DNA from: Taeniopygia guttata
Lineage: Eukaryota; Chordata; Aves; Passeriformes; Estrildidae
Length of the DNA: 64,000 bases
Assembly: GCF_048771995.1 (NCBI RefSeq)
Contig: NC_133030.1
Coordinates: 63,933,501 to 63,997,500 of the forward strand
Reading direction: 5' to 3'
Shown: positions 56,901 through 64,000 of the stretch, piece after piece
Layout: the number at the start of each line of letters is the position of its first letter
Position numbering within the stretch: the first letter of the stretch is position 1
The notes under the pieces: model-generated
Database searches by the model: none
What the model was told of the DNA's origin: nothing
What the model saw: the letters and a program-made list of their open reading frames with translations, nothing else
Position numbers and translations under genes: made by a program

Positions 56901-57468
56901 TTCTGAACAGTGGGAAAAGGAACAATAACCATAGGATATCCTGAGGTACCCATAAGGGCCCCACAAGGATCATCCAGTCCAACTCCTAATAGTGACCATA
57001 AGTCACCTTGTATCCCTGAATTTAGGTATCAATTCTTCCACTCTCCCAGGCTCTGCAGCTCCTTTGGCTTTTCCATAAAACCCTGTGATCCTGGGAGCAG
57101 CTTGTGCCTGTGGTTCAGGGAAAGCAGTTGTGGAAATTCTGGGAAATGGGTCTCTGAGCTGGTGCTGGCCCTGGCTGAGCCTCTTCCCTTCCTTCCCTCC
57201 CTCAGGCCACAGCTGCACACGAGACACCACCTTCCTGCAGAACCAAGAGTGAGTATTCCTGCCTCCTCCTCCTCATTCCAGCTCCTTCCCTTCTTCTGTG
57301 CCACCATGGGCTGTGTCCCATCAGCCTTTTGCGCTCTGAACCTTCTCTGCCCCTGATGATCCCTGTTTTATTGCAGGAGTGACCGTGGCCCCAGTGGTGG
57401 GGAACCTCTTTGTGACTGAGACTCCAGAGTCCTCCGGTGAGGAGAAGGATTCCTACTTTTCCATGTGA
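44924..57468 (+). CDS. MIS18BP1: MIS18BP1 (M18BP1/KNL2), CENP-A licensing factor, 16 coding exons
   Basis: With MIS18A/B it primes centromeres in late mitosis/G1 so that HJURP can load CENP-A. Coding exons: 44924-45662, 46917-47042, 47295-47800, 48550-48626, 49220-49347, 49876-49966, 50199-50362, 51007-51170, 51632-51740, 52409-53273, 54019-54188, 55110-55249, 55681-55829, 56557-56641, 57206-57248, 57377-57468. Every junction is AG/GT with matching phase. The sum is 3,648 nt (1,215 residues; human is about 1,130). The ATG has a strong GCCATGG context. Landmarks: IIATP at residues 17-21 and [11 protein letters not shown] at 39-49, both as in human; an 8-residue repeat at 80-191; [10 protein letters not shown] from 208; SANTA about 460-555; CENP-C-like motif 628-640; SANT/Myb about 980-1032; then GTLKRK and [11 protein letters not shown]. 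The tail ends EEKDSYFSM, shorter than the human tail by a few residues. Exon 9 is the least certain. The exon edges are inferred from signals, not transcripts. Confidence 0.95.
45161..45496 (+). repeat. MIS18BP1: In-frame 24-bp coding minisatellite, 14 units, MIS18BP1 exon 1
   Basis: Fourteen exact-length 24-bp units encode DSRPGPGL with variants (last residue G, F or [25 protein letters not shown]). They fill residues 80-191. All units are multiples of three and none has a stop. The array lies between the TP site at 46-47 and the SP site at 208-209, where the human protein has ordinary unique sequence. Confidence 0.95.
46600..46793 (+). mobile_element. CR1 LINE 3' end in MIS18BP1 intron 1
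   Basis: GGGTGGGCAGGCCCTGGC, GCAGCTGTGGCTGTCCC and AACCTTTCTGGGATTCTG. It lies in sense, about 120 bp before exon 2. Confidence 0.8.
47090..47215 (-). mobile_element. CR1-like fragment in MIS18BP1 intron 2
   Basis: GGGAAAGCCCTCTGAGGCC and CCACATCCACAGGGCTTTAA match an antisense type B tail. Confidence 0.55.
48550..49966 (+). other. MIS18BP1: SANTA domain, MIS18BP1 exons 4-6
   Basis: The domain opens with [14 protein letters not shown] and runs through [18 protein letters not shown] to the closing [17 protein letters not shown], the conserved order of SANTA in M18BP1 and plant/worm KNL2. The phases of the three exons (0-2, 2-1, 1-2) agree. SANTA is found with SANT in this family; its direct partner is not settled. 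Confidence 0.9.
48838..48965 (-). mobile_element. CR1 fragment in MIS18BP1 intron 4
   Basis: GGACAGTTTGGGTTGGGGGG, CCACCCCTGCCAAGGGCAGG and CAGGCTGCTCCAGCCCCC. Confidence 0.75.
51057..51095 (+). other. MIS18BP1: CENP-C-like motif in MIS18BP1 exon 8
   Basis: [13 protein letters not shown] (residues 628-640) fits the CENP-C motif pattern of basic residues, R, a proline, then an aromatic plus W, which contacts the acidic patch and C-terminus of CENP-A/H3 nucleosomes. In chicken and Xenopus this motif is known to tether M18BP1 to CENP-A chromatin, and eutherian mammals have lost it. All key positions look intact here. Confidence 0.85.
51440..51600 (+). mobile_element. CR1 fragment (type B, unexpanded) in MIS18BP1 intron 8
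   Basis: GAGCTGGGAAGGGGCTGGAG, then CCCCAGGAGCAGCTGAGGG, then GAGCTGGGAAGGGGGCTCAG and CCTGGAGAAAAGGAG. This is the single-copy arrangement from which the 31-bp VNTR of the other type B copies could arise. It ends 31 bp before exon 9. Confidence 0.75.
53236..54145 (+). other. MIS18BP1: SANT/Myb domain, MIS18BP1 exons 10-11
   Basis: [12 protein letters not shown] at the end of exon 10 joins [17 protein letters not shown] and [13 protein letters not shown] in exon 11. The spaced Trp/Phe residues are those of a SANT/Myb helix bundle and the match to human M18BP1 is close. The 745-bp intron splits the first helix. Confidence 0.92.
53845..53945 (-). mobile_element. CR1 fragment in MIS18BP1 intron 10
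   Basis: ATCACAGAATGGTTTGGG, CCCACCCAGTGCCACCCC and TCCACTGTCCCAGGTGC. It ends about 75 bp before exon 11. Confidence 0.85.
54240..54800 (+). mobile_element. CR1 LINE 3' end (type B) with VNTR in MIS18BP1 intron 11
   Basis: GGGAAGGGAGCAGAGCTGGG, four or five 31-bp units (54265-54460), then GCCTGGAGCAAAGGAGGCTC, GTGGCTCTGCACAGCTCCTG, GATTTAAAAGCCCTGTGC and a TTCCAGCCCCACCAATTC end. Sense to the gene. Confidence 0.85.
56158..56515 (+). repeat. 57-bp minisatellite, about 6 units, MIS18BP1 intron 13
   Basis: Units contain TGACCCTGCAGTGGCACTTG then CAGCCCTGCTGGTTCCCTGT and a GGGGCTGGGGCT linker of varying length. The array ends about 40 bp before exon 14, close to its polypyrimidine tract. Confidence 0.9.
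56926..57020 (-). mobile_element. CR1-like fragment in MIS18BP1 intron 14
   Basis: CCATAGGATATCCTGAGG and AAGGATCATCCAGTCCAACT are typical of an antisense CR1 tip of an older subfamily. Confidence 0.6.
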
Positions 57469-57766
57469 TGGATTCTGTGGATGTGCTGTTCACCTGCACA
57501 GGGGCTTCTGCTGCCCCTCTGGGAAGGAATGCTGGAGTGATTTCAGTTTGGAAAAGTTGCCCTGCTCTGGCTGTATGTGTTTTAACTCCATTCCCACCCT
57601 GCCAGCAATGCTTGACTTTTCCATGTGTACAAAGTAGCATTTCCTTGTCCAGGCTCCTCTCCGTGTCCTGTTTCTCCTGGGAAGGAGAAGTGTACATAGA
57701 TACCAATGACTGCCAAGTTCTGATACATTTTAAGCTAAAGAAGTATCTTCTGGGATATGGCTGTAT

Positions 57767-57859
57767 AATAAATTCAGGAGCAGTCCGGAAGGAACTGAAA
57801 TTGCTTTTTAATTTACTCTAGGGACAGCTTGAATTTTTATATTTCCTTAATGTAATAAA
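57767..57859 (+). terminator. MIS18BP1: MIS18BP1 poly(A) signals
   Basis: AATAAA occurs at 57767-57772 (TATAATAAATTC) and at 57854-57859 (TGTAATAAACAAGG), giving 3' UTRs of roughly 320 or 410 nt. The second has a GTTGTTGT-like GU-rich stretch about 35 bp on and may be the main site. Confidence 0.6.
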
Positions 57860-57967
57860 CAAGGAGAAGCTTTTTACTCACAGATTACTCAGAGTTGTTG
57901 TAGGGGCAGCAGATTCCAGGAGCTGTCCAGCTTAGAATGGTGCCTGCAAGGCTTCATCCTCTTGGTT

Positions 57968-58400
57968 TGGAATCATGGAATGGTTTGGGTGGGAAGGGAC
58001 CTTAAATCCCACCAGTGCCACCCCTGCCATGGCAGGGACACCCCCCACTGTCCCAGGCTGTCCAACCTGGCCTTGGGCACTTCAGGGATCCAGGGGCAGC
58101 CACAGCTGCTCTGGCAATTCCAGCCCAGCCAGGAATTCCCAATTCCCAATCTCCCATCCATCCCTGCCCTCTGGCAGTGGGAGCCATTCCCTGTGTCCTG
58201 TCCCTCCATCCCTTGTCCCCAGTCCCTCTCCAGCTCTCCTGGAGCCCCTCCAGGCCCTGCCAGGGGCTCTGAGCTCTCCTGGAGCTTCTCCTCTCCAGGG
58301 GAACATTCCCAGCTCTCCCAGCCTGGCTCCAGAGGGGCTCCAGCCCTGCAGCAGCTCCGTGGATTCCTCGGGCTCACTGCAGGGCTGGGGCAGCTCTGCA
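57968..58400 (-). mobile_element. CR1 LINE 3' region (type A, long) between the convergent genes
   Basis: GAATCATGGAATGGTTTGGG, CCACCCCTGCCATGGCAGGG, GCAGCCACAGCTGCTCTGGC, TCCCTTGTCCCCAGTCCC and GAACATTCCCAGCTCTCCC continue in consensus order, one of the longest uninterrupted CR1 tails here. Confidence 0.85.
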
Positions 58401-58479
58401 GGTGCGGTCTCACCCGAGCGGGTTACACTGGTGCGAGTGGCTGCACCGCAGGACAGCTCCTGCTCCAGCGATGATTTCT

Positions 58480-58830
58480 CCCTGTCCCAGCCTCTTCCCG
58501 GGAAGCGCTGCTGCCCGAAGGGTCGGGAATGCCGCTCCCGATCCTTTTCCAGCGGGTGGCAGCAGAGGCTGCGGCGGGATCGGGCACCCGAGCCCGGGCG
58601 GAGCCCCGAGGGACGGGACGGGGCCGCGCTGCCCCGGGAGCACGGAACGCCTCCGATTCCCGTTTTAAATTCCCGTTTTAACCGGGATCGCGGGGCTCGC
58701 TGCTGCAGTGATGGCTCCTCGCGTCACTCCCCACAGCCTGGCCGCAGTACTCGAGCCGTTGTTGTGGTTTTTAGCGGAACTGGGGATGATCACCCCGGCC
58801 CGGGGACCCTGGGGACACTCGGGGCACACA
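58480..58830. promoter_or_regulatory. Orphan CpG-rich patch between two gene 3' ends
   Basis: About 30 CpGs fall within 58,500-58,740 (for example GGAAGCGCTGCTGCCCGAAG and GGACGGGGCCGCGCTGCCCC). No start codon or exon of either gene is here. It could be an orphan CpG island with promoter activity, or a decayed GC-rich repeat. Confidence 0.4.
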
Positions 58831-58872
58831 GCCGGGGCGGTGCGGCTCCCACACCCTGAGGTTTGGCACGTG

Positions 58873-58878
58873 TTTATT
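58873..58878 (-). terminator. FANCM: FANCM poly(A) signal
   Basis: The minus strand reads GTAAATAAACACG, with AATAAA 60 bp past the stop codon, so the 3' UTR would be under 100 nt. Confidence 0.6.
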
Positions 58879-58937
58879 TACAGCATTTACATCAATCCCG
58901 ACCGGGTAAAGTGCAGTGCAGGGCCCGGAGTGCGAGC

Positions 58938-61900
58938 TCAGCTCTTCCTCTTGGCGGGCAGGGGCTGGGGCTGGGGCAGCAGCTGCAGGTCGAAGTCGTG
59001 GCGCAGGAACCGATGGAGCTCCTCGGCTTGGGGCCGGCTGAGCCGCGCCCCCGCCGCCAGCGCCGGCACCGAGCTGCAAGAGAGGGAACGGGGGAGCCGC
59101 GGGGCCGGGATGGGGCAGCGCCGGGAGCCACTGGAGCCGGGATGGGGCAGCTCCGGGATGGGGCAGCACCGGGAGCCCCTGGAGACAGGGATGGGGCAGC
59201 ACCGGGATGGGGCAGCACCGGGATGGGGCAGCACCGGGATGGGGCAGCGCCGGGATGGGGCAGCACCCAGAGCTGCTGTGATCACCTCTGCACAGGTGCC
59301 CGAGGGCTGGCAGCACACCTGAGCAGTGAAAACAAGGAATGCCGGAGGGAAAGCGAGCATGGGGCAGCAGGAGGGAGGGTGGAAGCAGAGCCCACGTCAG
59401 TGCCCTGGAATGCTCAGAGGGACAGACAGGAATGTGCAAAGAGCAGAGACAGGACAGGAAAGCTCCTGGGAGAGGGTGGGAAAGGCTCTTCCTGAGCAGC
59501 TATCCCGGCAGGAAAGGTGCAGGAAGGGATTCCCTGAGCAGCTATCCCAGCAGGAAAGGTGCAGGAAGGGATTCCCTGAGCAGCTATCCCAGCAGGAAGG
59601 GATTCCCTGAGCAGCTATCCCAGCAGGAAAGGTGCAGGAAGGGACCCCCTGAGCAGCTATCCCGGCAGGAAAGGTGCAGGAAGGGACCCCCTGAGCAGCT
59701 ATCCCGGCAGGAAAGGTGCAGGAAGGGATTCCCTAAGCAGCTATCCCGGCAGGAAAGGTGCAGGAAGGCTCTCCCTGGCTCCAGGGGAGGAGGAGAAGGG
59801 GAAGGGAGGGCCCTGGAGCCCCTGCCAGGCCCTGCAGCCCCTGCCAGGCCCTGTGCTGGCCTTACCTGTTGGCCACAGCAGTGATGGAGCCGAAGGAGTG
59901 GCAGAGGTTGAGCGCAGCTCCGTAGCTGAGGTTGGGAATGCTCAGGTAGAAGTTGAGGATGTCCCGCTGGTGCCCCTCCGGCTCCGTTGGCACCTGGATG
60001 GCAGCGTCCTTCCTGTGCTCCAGCAGAGCCAGGTCGTTCAGCAGAGCTGCAGTTTCCTCCTGGCAGGAGCTGAAGAGGAGCCTTACTCCAGCCTGGACCA
60101 AGGCCGAGAGCACTCCATCGTAGTACTGAGTCCTCTGGAAACACCGGGATGTTTCTCCTGAGGAGTGGAAGTACAGGAAAGCAAGACCCTGTTATTGTAC
60201 AGTGGAATAATTTCATTGCAGACTTTGGATTTTTGGATTAAAACAAATGTCTGTGCATGGATAAAACTGTGCTTGTTCCTGACATGGAATCTCAGGCTGG
60301 TTTGGGTCAGGAGGGACCTTAAATCCCATCCCAGCACTGCCATGGCAGGGACACCTCCCACTGCCCCAAGCTGCTCCAACGCCAGTGTCCAACCTGGCCT
60401 TGGGCACTGCAGGGATCCAGGGGCAGCCACAGCTGCTCTGGCAATTCCAGCCCAGCCAGGAATTCCCAGTTCCCAACATCCCACCCATCCCTGCCCTCTG
60501 GCAGTGGGAGCCATTCCCGGTTTCCCTCAGAGAAGGGAATTCTGGCTGCACCCACCTGGCCTGGTCCTGTCTGTCTCCACAATCACACAGATCCTCTCGA
60601 AGATGCCCTGCAGGCGCTGCAGCCTCTGGCCGAGTTTATTCCTGTTCCCGGGGCTCTGCAGCTCCGACTGGAGCAGCCTGTCCACGGCCAGGCGGTTGCT
60701 GACGATGTAGTCGCTGGTGCCCAGGGAGCAAACCTGCACCCGGAGCCCGTGCACGGCCCGCAGGCACGAGAGCACCTCCGGCCCCGAGCAGATCTCCCGG
60801 CTGTCCGCCAGGATGCACAGCGAGGGGCTCTGCTCCCCGGGAACACGGGAATTCCCAGCCAGGGAAGGGCTGTGCTCCCCGGGAACACGGGAATTCCCAG
60901 CCAGGGAAGGGCTGTGCTCCCCGGGAACACGGGAATTCCCAGCCAGGAAAGGGCTGTGCTCCCCGGGAACACGGGAATTCCCAGCCAGGGAAGGGCTGTG
61001 CTCCCCGGGAACATGGGAATTCCCAGCCAGGAAAGGGCTGTGCTCCCCGGGAACGCGGGAATTCCCAGCCAGGGAAGGGCTGTGCTCCTTGGGATCGCAG
61101 GAAATCCGAGCCGTGGCTGAGGAAGGGTTTGGGACAGCAGGAAATGCCGAGCCTGAGCTGCTCCCGTGGGTCTTCTTCAAAGAGCTGTACACCTGTGAGT
61201 GGTGAAAATCACAGATTATGGGGTTTTATATCAAATCAATAAAAGGAAGTTTTGCAGTATCAACACTTTCACATGGACACTTCAATGCCTGCATCGGTCT
61301 CCCCCATGAGCTGAGCTGATTCTCCCAGAGTCTGGATGACAAAAGCAGCAGCTTTCACCAAGAAGTTCAACAAAACCTGGATCTTGTAAAGGACCCAGAT
61401 CAGGCTGGGAAGTGAGAGAAATCAGGAACCCAACCTCAGGGAGGTGCTGAAAGCCCTGAATTCAGACAGTGAACCAGGATCTTCTAACACAAACCCAAGG
61501 AATCAGTGGACACGGCTGTTCCATGATCCTCCACGACTGTCAGACCAAGGGAGACTCTAACCCCAGTTTTAATTTGTTCAGCCCTAAAATACTGCAGGTT
61601 ACCCTGGGAGTATAAAACTTCTAGCAGCAAGGAAAGGGAGATGGTCCTGGAAGTGTCCAAGGCCAGGCTGGAGCAACCTGGTTGATGGAAGATGCAATGG
61701 GAAGGGTTTTAAGGTCCCTTCCAACCCCAACCATGCCACGATTCCCTGACTCCCTGATTCCTCAGAAGAGCCCTTGGCCCAGGAATTCTCTCCACAAGGA
61801 AGCTCCCTGCTTTCCCCGAGCACTGACCTGCCCAGCAGGCTGCAGATCCGTGTTCCTGCAGCCAGAGCCAGCTGTGGGGACGGGCGTGCTCCTGCCTGGC

Positions 61901-63906
61901 TGCTCCGGGGGAGGATCCAGCACCCCAAACTCTGAAGTTTCCAGGCCCAGCAGCCGCTCTGTGTCCTGCCCCCCAGCCCGAGGAGCTGTGCCTTCCCCGG
62001 CCCCGCTGCTGTGCCGTGCAGAGGGGGCTGAGGGCAGGGCCCTGGGGAGCTGCCCCTTGCCCTGCCCTGCTTCCAGGGCCTCCTCCCTGCTGGCTCCCGT
62101 CTCCTCCTCGCTGGAGTCGCTCAGGACAATAATTCTGGAAGGTTTTTTCTTCTGCCCCGGGGCAGGAGCGTTCCCTGCCAGCCTGGCCTGGTTCAGCCTC
62201 GTCCTGCGGCGGGTCAGGTACGGCTTCCTGCTGCTGCTGCTGCCCTCGGTGGTGAGCAGGTCAAAATTCACAGACACTTCCTCCTCACTGCAGCCACTCT
62301 GAGCCTCCTCCTCCTCATCCCCCACACAGAAACTGTCCTCAGCATAAGTCACATCCTGCTCGGGAATCTGGGGGAAACAGAGGCAGGGAGTTTGGGAAAG
62401 CTGCAGTGATTCTGCTGCTCCTCACCAGAAAGGGCCTTGGCTTATCCAGCCCTCCCCACACACAAATACTGGGGCTGAGGGGCTTCAACCCCACCCAGTG
62501 CCACCCCTGCCATGGCAGGGACACCTCCCACTGTCCCAGTGTCCAACCTGGCCTTGGGCACTGCCAGGGATCCAGGGGCAGCCACAGCTGCTCTGGCAAT
62601 TCCAGCCCAGCCAGGAATTCCCAATTCCCAATCTCCCACCCATCCCTGCCCTCTGGCAGTGGGAGCCATTCCTTGTGTCCTGTCCCTCCGTCCCTTGTCC
62701 CCAGTCCCTGCCAGGGGCTCTGAGGTTTTCTTGGATCCTTCCCCTCTCCAGGCTGAAGTTTTGTGTTGGAATTTGTAATCTACCAAAAAAGGCTGTAACT
62801 GCTCTTCCAAGCAGACCCTGACTGTGGTCCCACAAGGGGACTCCCCAAGGAGAGGAGCCCCTGCCCTTCCCACCTGGGAGAAGATGGCCGAGGGGTTGAA
62901 TTCCCGATGGACCATTTTGTACCGGCTGCCGAGGGCGGGGCTGCGCACGGAGCTCAGGTAAACTCCCCTCATCTCGCTCTCTGAAACAAACAAGAGACAA
63001 AAGAATTCAGGATTAGAAGTTTTAATTCACACCTGTTACACTGTGTTTTCCACATTCCTTTATGGTCTCCCAAAAAGCTGTATTTCCCAAAGCAAAATTC
63101 TGCAATTCTCCAGCCATCTCTGGAAATCCCAAAGCCCAGGCCTAAGGATTTAAGATGAAGGAGGGCAGGGATGGGTGGGATATTGGGAATTGGGAATTCC
63201 TGGCTGGGCTGGAATTCCCAGAGCAGCTGGGGCTGCCCCTGCATCCCTGGCAGTGCCCAAGGCCAGGTTGGACACTGGGGCTGGAGCAGCCTGGGACAGT
63301 GGGAGGTGTCCCTGCCATGGCAGGGGTGGCACTGGGTGGGATTTAAGGTCCCTTCCCACCCAAACCATCCTGGGATTCCAAGTGTACCCAGCCTTTGTCA
63401 CGGAAGCTGCCATTCAATCCCAGAATATCCTGACAGGGATCATCCCAGCCCCATCCCTGCCCAGCCCCAGCAATCCCACCCTGTCCATCCCTGGCAGCGC
63501 TGCCCAAAGGCTCCTGGAGCTCTGGCAGCCTCGGGGAGCCTGGGCAGTGCCAGCACCTCTGGGGAAGAACCTTTCCCTGATTCCAGCCTGAGCTGCCTGG
63601 CCCAGCTCAGCTGCTCCCTCAGGATGCAGGAGCTTTTCCAGGTTGGCAGAGCCCTGGAGCTGTGGCAGGAGCAGCCCCTGAGCCCAGGTAAGGAGGTCAC
63701 TGCTCCCACCCCAGGGATCCCCTGGCTCTGGGATGCTCTGGGAATTCCCCACTCACCGTTGAGGGCCTGGGTGGGCTCCCCTTCATCATCCAGGAACTGG
63801 GCCAGGGACGGGCTCAGCTCCTCCCCGCTAACATCGCTCTCGTCCGACGAGATCCCCTCAGCATCCAGCAGGGACAGCTCGGCCTCCTCCTCCAGGAACT
63901 GCCTGC
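58938..63906 (-). CDS. FANCM: FANCM C-terminal part, last six exons (partial)
   Basis: FANCM is the DNA translocase that anchors the Fanconi core complex at stalled forks; its C-terminus pairs with FAAP24. Exons in transcript order: 63757-63906, 62874-62980, 61828-62367, 60556-61192, 59866-60157, 58938-59073. Phases agree and the sum gives 619 residues to the TGA at 58938-58940. Human-like landmarks: RQFLEEEAELS; NESEMRGVYLSS; IFSQ joined to IPEQD; EDSFCVGDEEEE; RIIVLSDSSEEE; the DSREICSGPEVLSCLRAVHG start of the ERCC4 fold; DYIVSNR; FERICVIVE; LFSSCQEETA; FYLSIPNLSY; CHSFGSI; PQAEELHRFL. Exon 4 carries a 14-residue repeat absent from human. The exon at 61828 could instead start at 62355, 12 nt shorter. 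The DEAH helicase half lies past the right edge. It is convergent with MIS18BP1, with 1.47 kb between the stops. Confidence 0.95.
59107..59267. repeat. 16-bp minisatellite in the last FANCM intron
   Basis: GGGATGGGGCAGCACC repeats about nine times with GCGCC or CTCC variants and two longer spacers. It begins only about 35 bp from the last exon's acceptor. The plus strand is G-run-rich. Confidence 0.9.
59491..59773. repeat. 42-bp minisatellite in the last FANCM intron
   Basis: Six full units and one 31-bp unit contain CCTGAGCAGCTATCCCGGCA then GGAAAGGTGCAGGAAGGGA. It is a second, unrelated array in the same 792-bp intron. Confidence 0.92.
59952..60817 (-). other. FANCM: FANCM ERCC4-like pseudonuclease fold
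   Basis: It starts at CILADSREICSGPEVLSCL and continues through VQVCSLGTSDYIVSNR, FERICVIVETDR and ALLEHRKDAAIQVP. Where active XPF-type nucleases have ERKxxxD, this protein has AVDRLLQSE, so the metal-binding site is not conserved, as known for vertebrate FANCM. Its role is structural, pairing with FAAP24. Confidence 0.88.
60283..60535 (-). mobile_element. CR1 LINE 3' end (type A) in a FANCM intron
   Basis: GGCTGGTTTGGGTCAGGAGG, ACACCTCCCACTGCCCCAAG and GGCAGCCACAGCTGCTCTGG. It stops about 20 bp before the donor of the neighbouring exon. Confidence 0.85.
60836..61087 (-). repeat. FANCM: In-frame 42-bp coding minisatellite, 6 units, FANCM
   Basis: Six 42-bp units encode EHSPSLAGNSRVPG with S/F and R/H variants, followed by a partial EQSPSL that leads into the ERCC4 fold. 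No stops and no length variants, so the frame is kept. The near identity of units suggests recent expansion or homogenisation. Each unit brings one SP site. Confidence 0.95.
61640..61755 (+). mobile_element. CR1-like 3' fragment in a FANCM intron
   Basis: GTGTCCAAGGCCAGGCTGG and TTTTAAGGTCCCTTCCAACC, with a shortened middle. Confidence 0.7.
62470..62790 (-). mobile_element. CR1 LINE 3' region (type A) in a FANCM intron
   Basis: CCCACCCAGTGCCACCCC, GGCAGCCACAGCTGCTCTGG, CCTGCCCTCTGGCAGTGGG and GTCCCTTGTCCCCAGTCCC, in consensus order. Confidence 0.85.
63160..63380 (+). mobile_element. CR1 LINE 3' end (type A) in a FANCM intron
   Basis: GGGATGGGTGGGATATTGGG, GGAATTCCTGGCTGGGCTGG and CCACCCAAACCATCCTGGG. 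The opposite orientation to the 62470 copy in the neighbouring intron makes an inverted pair about 0.4 kb apart. Confidence 0.85.
63412..63620 (-). mobile_element. CR1 LINE 3' fragment (type C) in a FANCM intron
   Basis: CAATCCCAGAATATCCTGAC, CCCACCCTGTCCATCCCTGG and GGAGCTCTGGCAGCCTCGGG, then GAAGAACCTTTCCCTGATTC. Confidence 0.8.
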
Positions 63907-64000
63907 CTGCAGCCTGCACACAGCGGGGCAATTAGCACCTGCCGCTAATTAGCCAGCACTGCCGGAGCCACCCCACAGCTCCAAGTGCAGGGATCCGCCT

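Larger units (their letters stand above)
58960..59951 (-). other. FANCM: FANCM (HhH)2 tail, last two exons
   Basis: From FYLSIPNLSYGAALNLCHSF through ITAVANSS (split codon AG/C across the intron) to LSRPQAEELHRFLRHDFDLQ. This is the helix-hairpin-helix pair that binds DNA with FAAP24. The protein ends PLPAKRKS, a basic tail differing from the human end. Confidence 0.85.

Noticed and set aside
59339-59884. Repeat-bearing open frame in the last FANCM intron
   Set aside because: It is produced by the intronic 42-bp array. The flanking exons join without it in correct phase.
60717-61205. A plus-strand open frame with regular repeats opposite FANCM
   Set aside because: It is the antisense reading of the 42-bp coding repeat. 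The minus-strand reading matches FANCM on both flanks.

Overview
The window is nuclear DNA from a bird, most likely a songbird. The evidence is the many 3' ends of CR1 LINEs (avian type, in both orientations), several short solo LTRs of the class II endogenous-retrovirus kind, and two vertebrate genes whose spliced products read cleanly. I saw no bacterial, organellar or viral gene set. No species can be named from the sequence alone.

Layout. (1) 1-43.7 kb is gene-poor. I found no exon series with splice sites and matched phases. It holds about two dozen CR1 3' fragments, about a dozen solo or broken LTRs (two of them inserted into older CR1 copies), several minisatellites, and unique AT-rich blocks that could be conserved non-coding DNA. 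(2) 43.7-45.7 kb is a very GC- and CpG-rich block: a degenerate C-rich tandem array, then the promoter and first exon of MIS18BP1. (3) 44,924-57,468 (+) is MIS18BP1 (M18BP1/KNL2), the CENP-A licensing factor. I reconstruct 16 coding exons with matching phases and a 1,215-residue product with SANTA, CENP-C-like and SANT/Myb segments. (4) 57.5-58.9 kb is the short gap between two convergent genes, with poly(A) signals, a CR1 copy and an orphan CpG-rich patch. (5) 58,938-63,906 (-) holds the last six exons of FANCM, about 619 residues: the acidic linker, the inactive ERCC4-like nuclease fold and the (HhH)2 tail. Its helicase half lies beyond the right edge.

The tail-to-tail FANCM/MIS18BP1 pair is an old vertebrate arrangement. 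The two proteins act separately: one loads CENP-A at centromeres in G1, the other remodels stalled forks and recruits the Fanconi core complex and FAAP24.

The most unusual signal is in-frame minisatellite expansion inside both genes. MIS18BP1 exon 1 carries 14 units of an 8-residue repeat between its two N-terminal proline-directed sites. FANCM carries 6 units of a 14-residue repeat just before its ERCC4 fold. A second theme is a CR1 subfamily carrying an internal 31-bp tandem repeat, seen expanded in six copies here and unexpanded in one.
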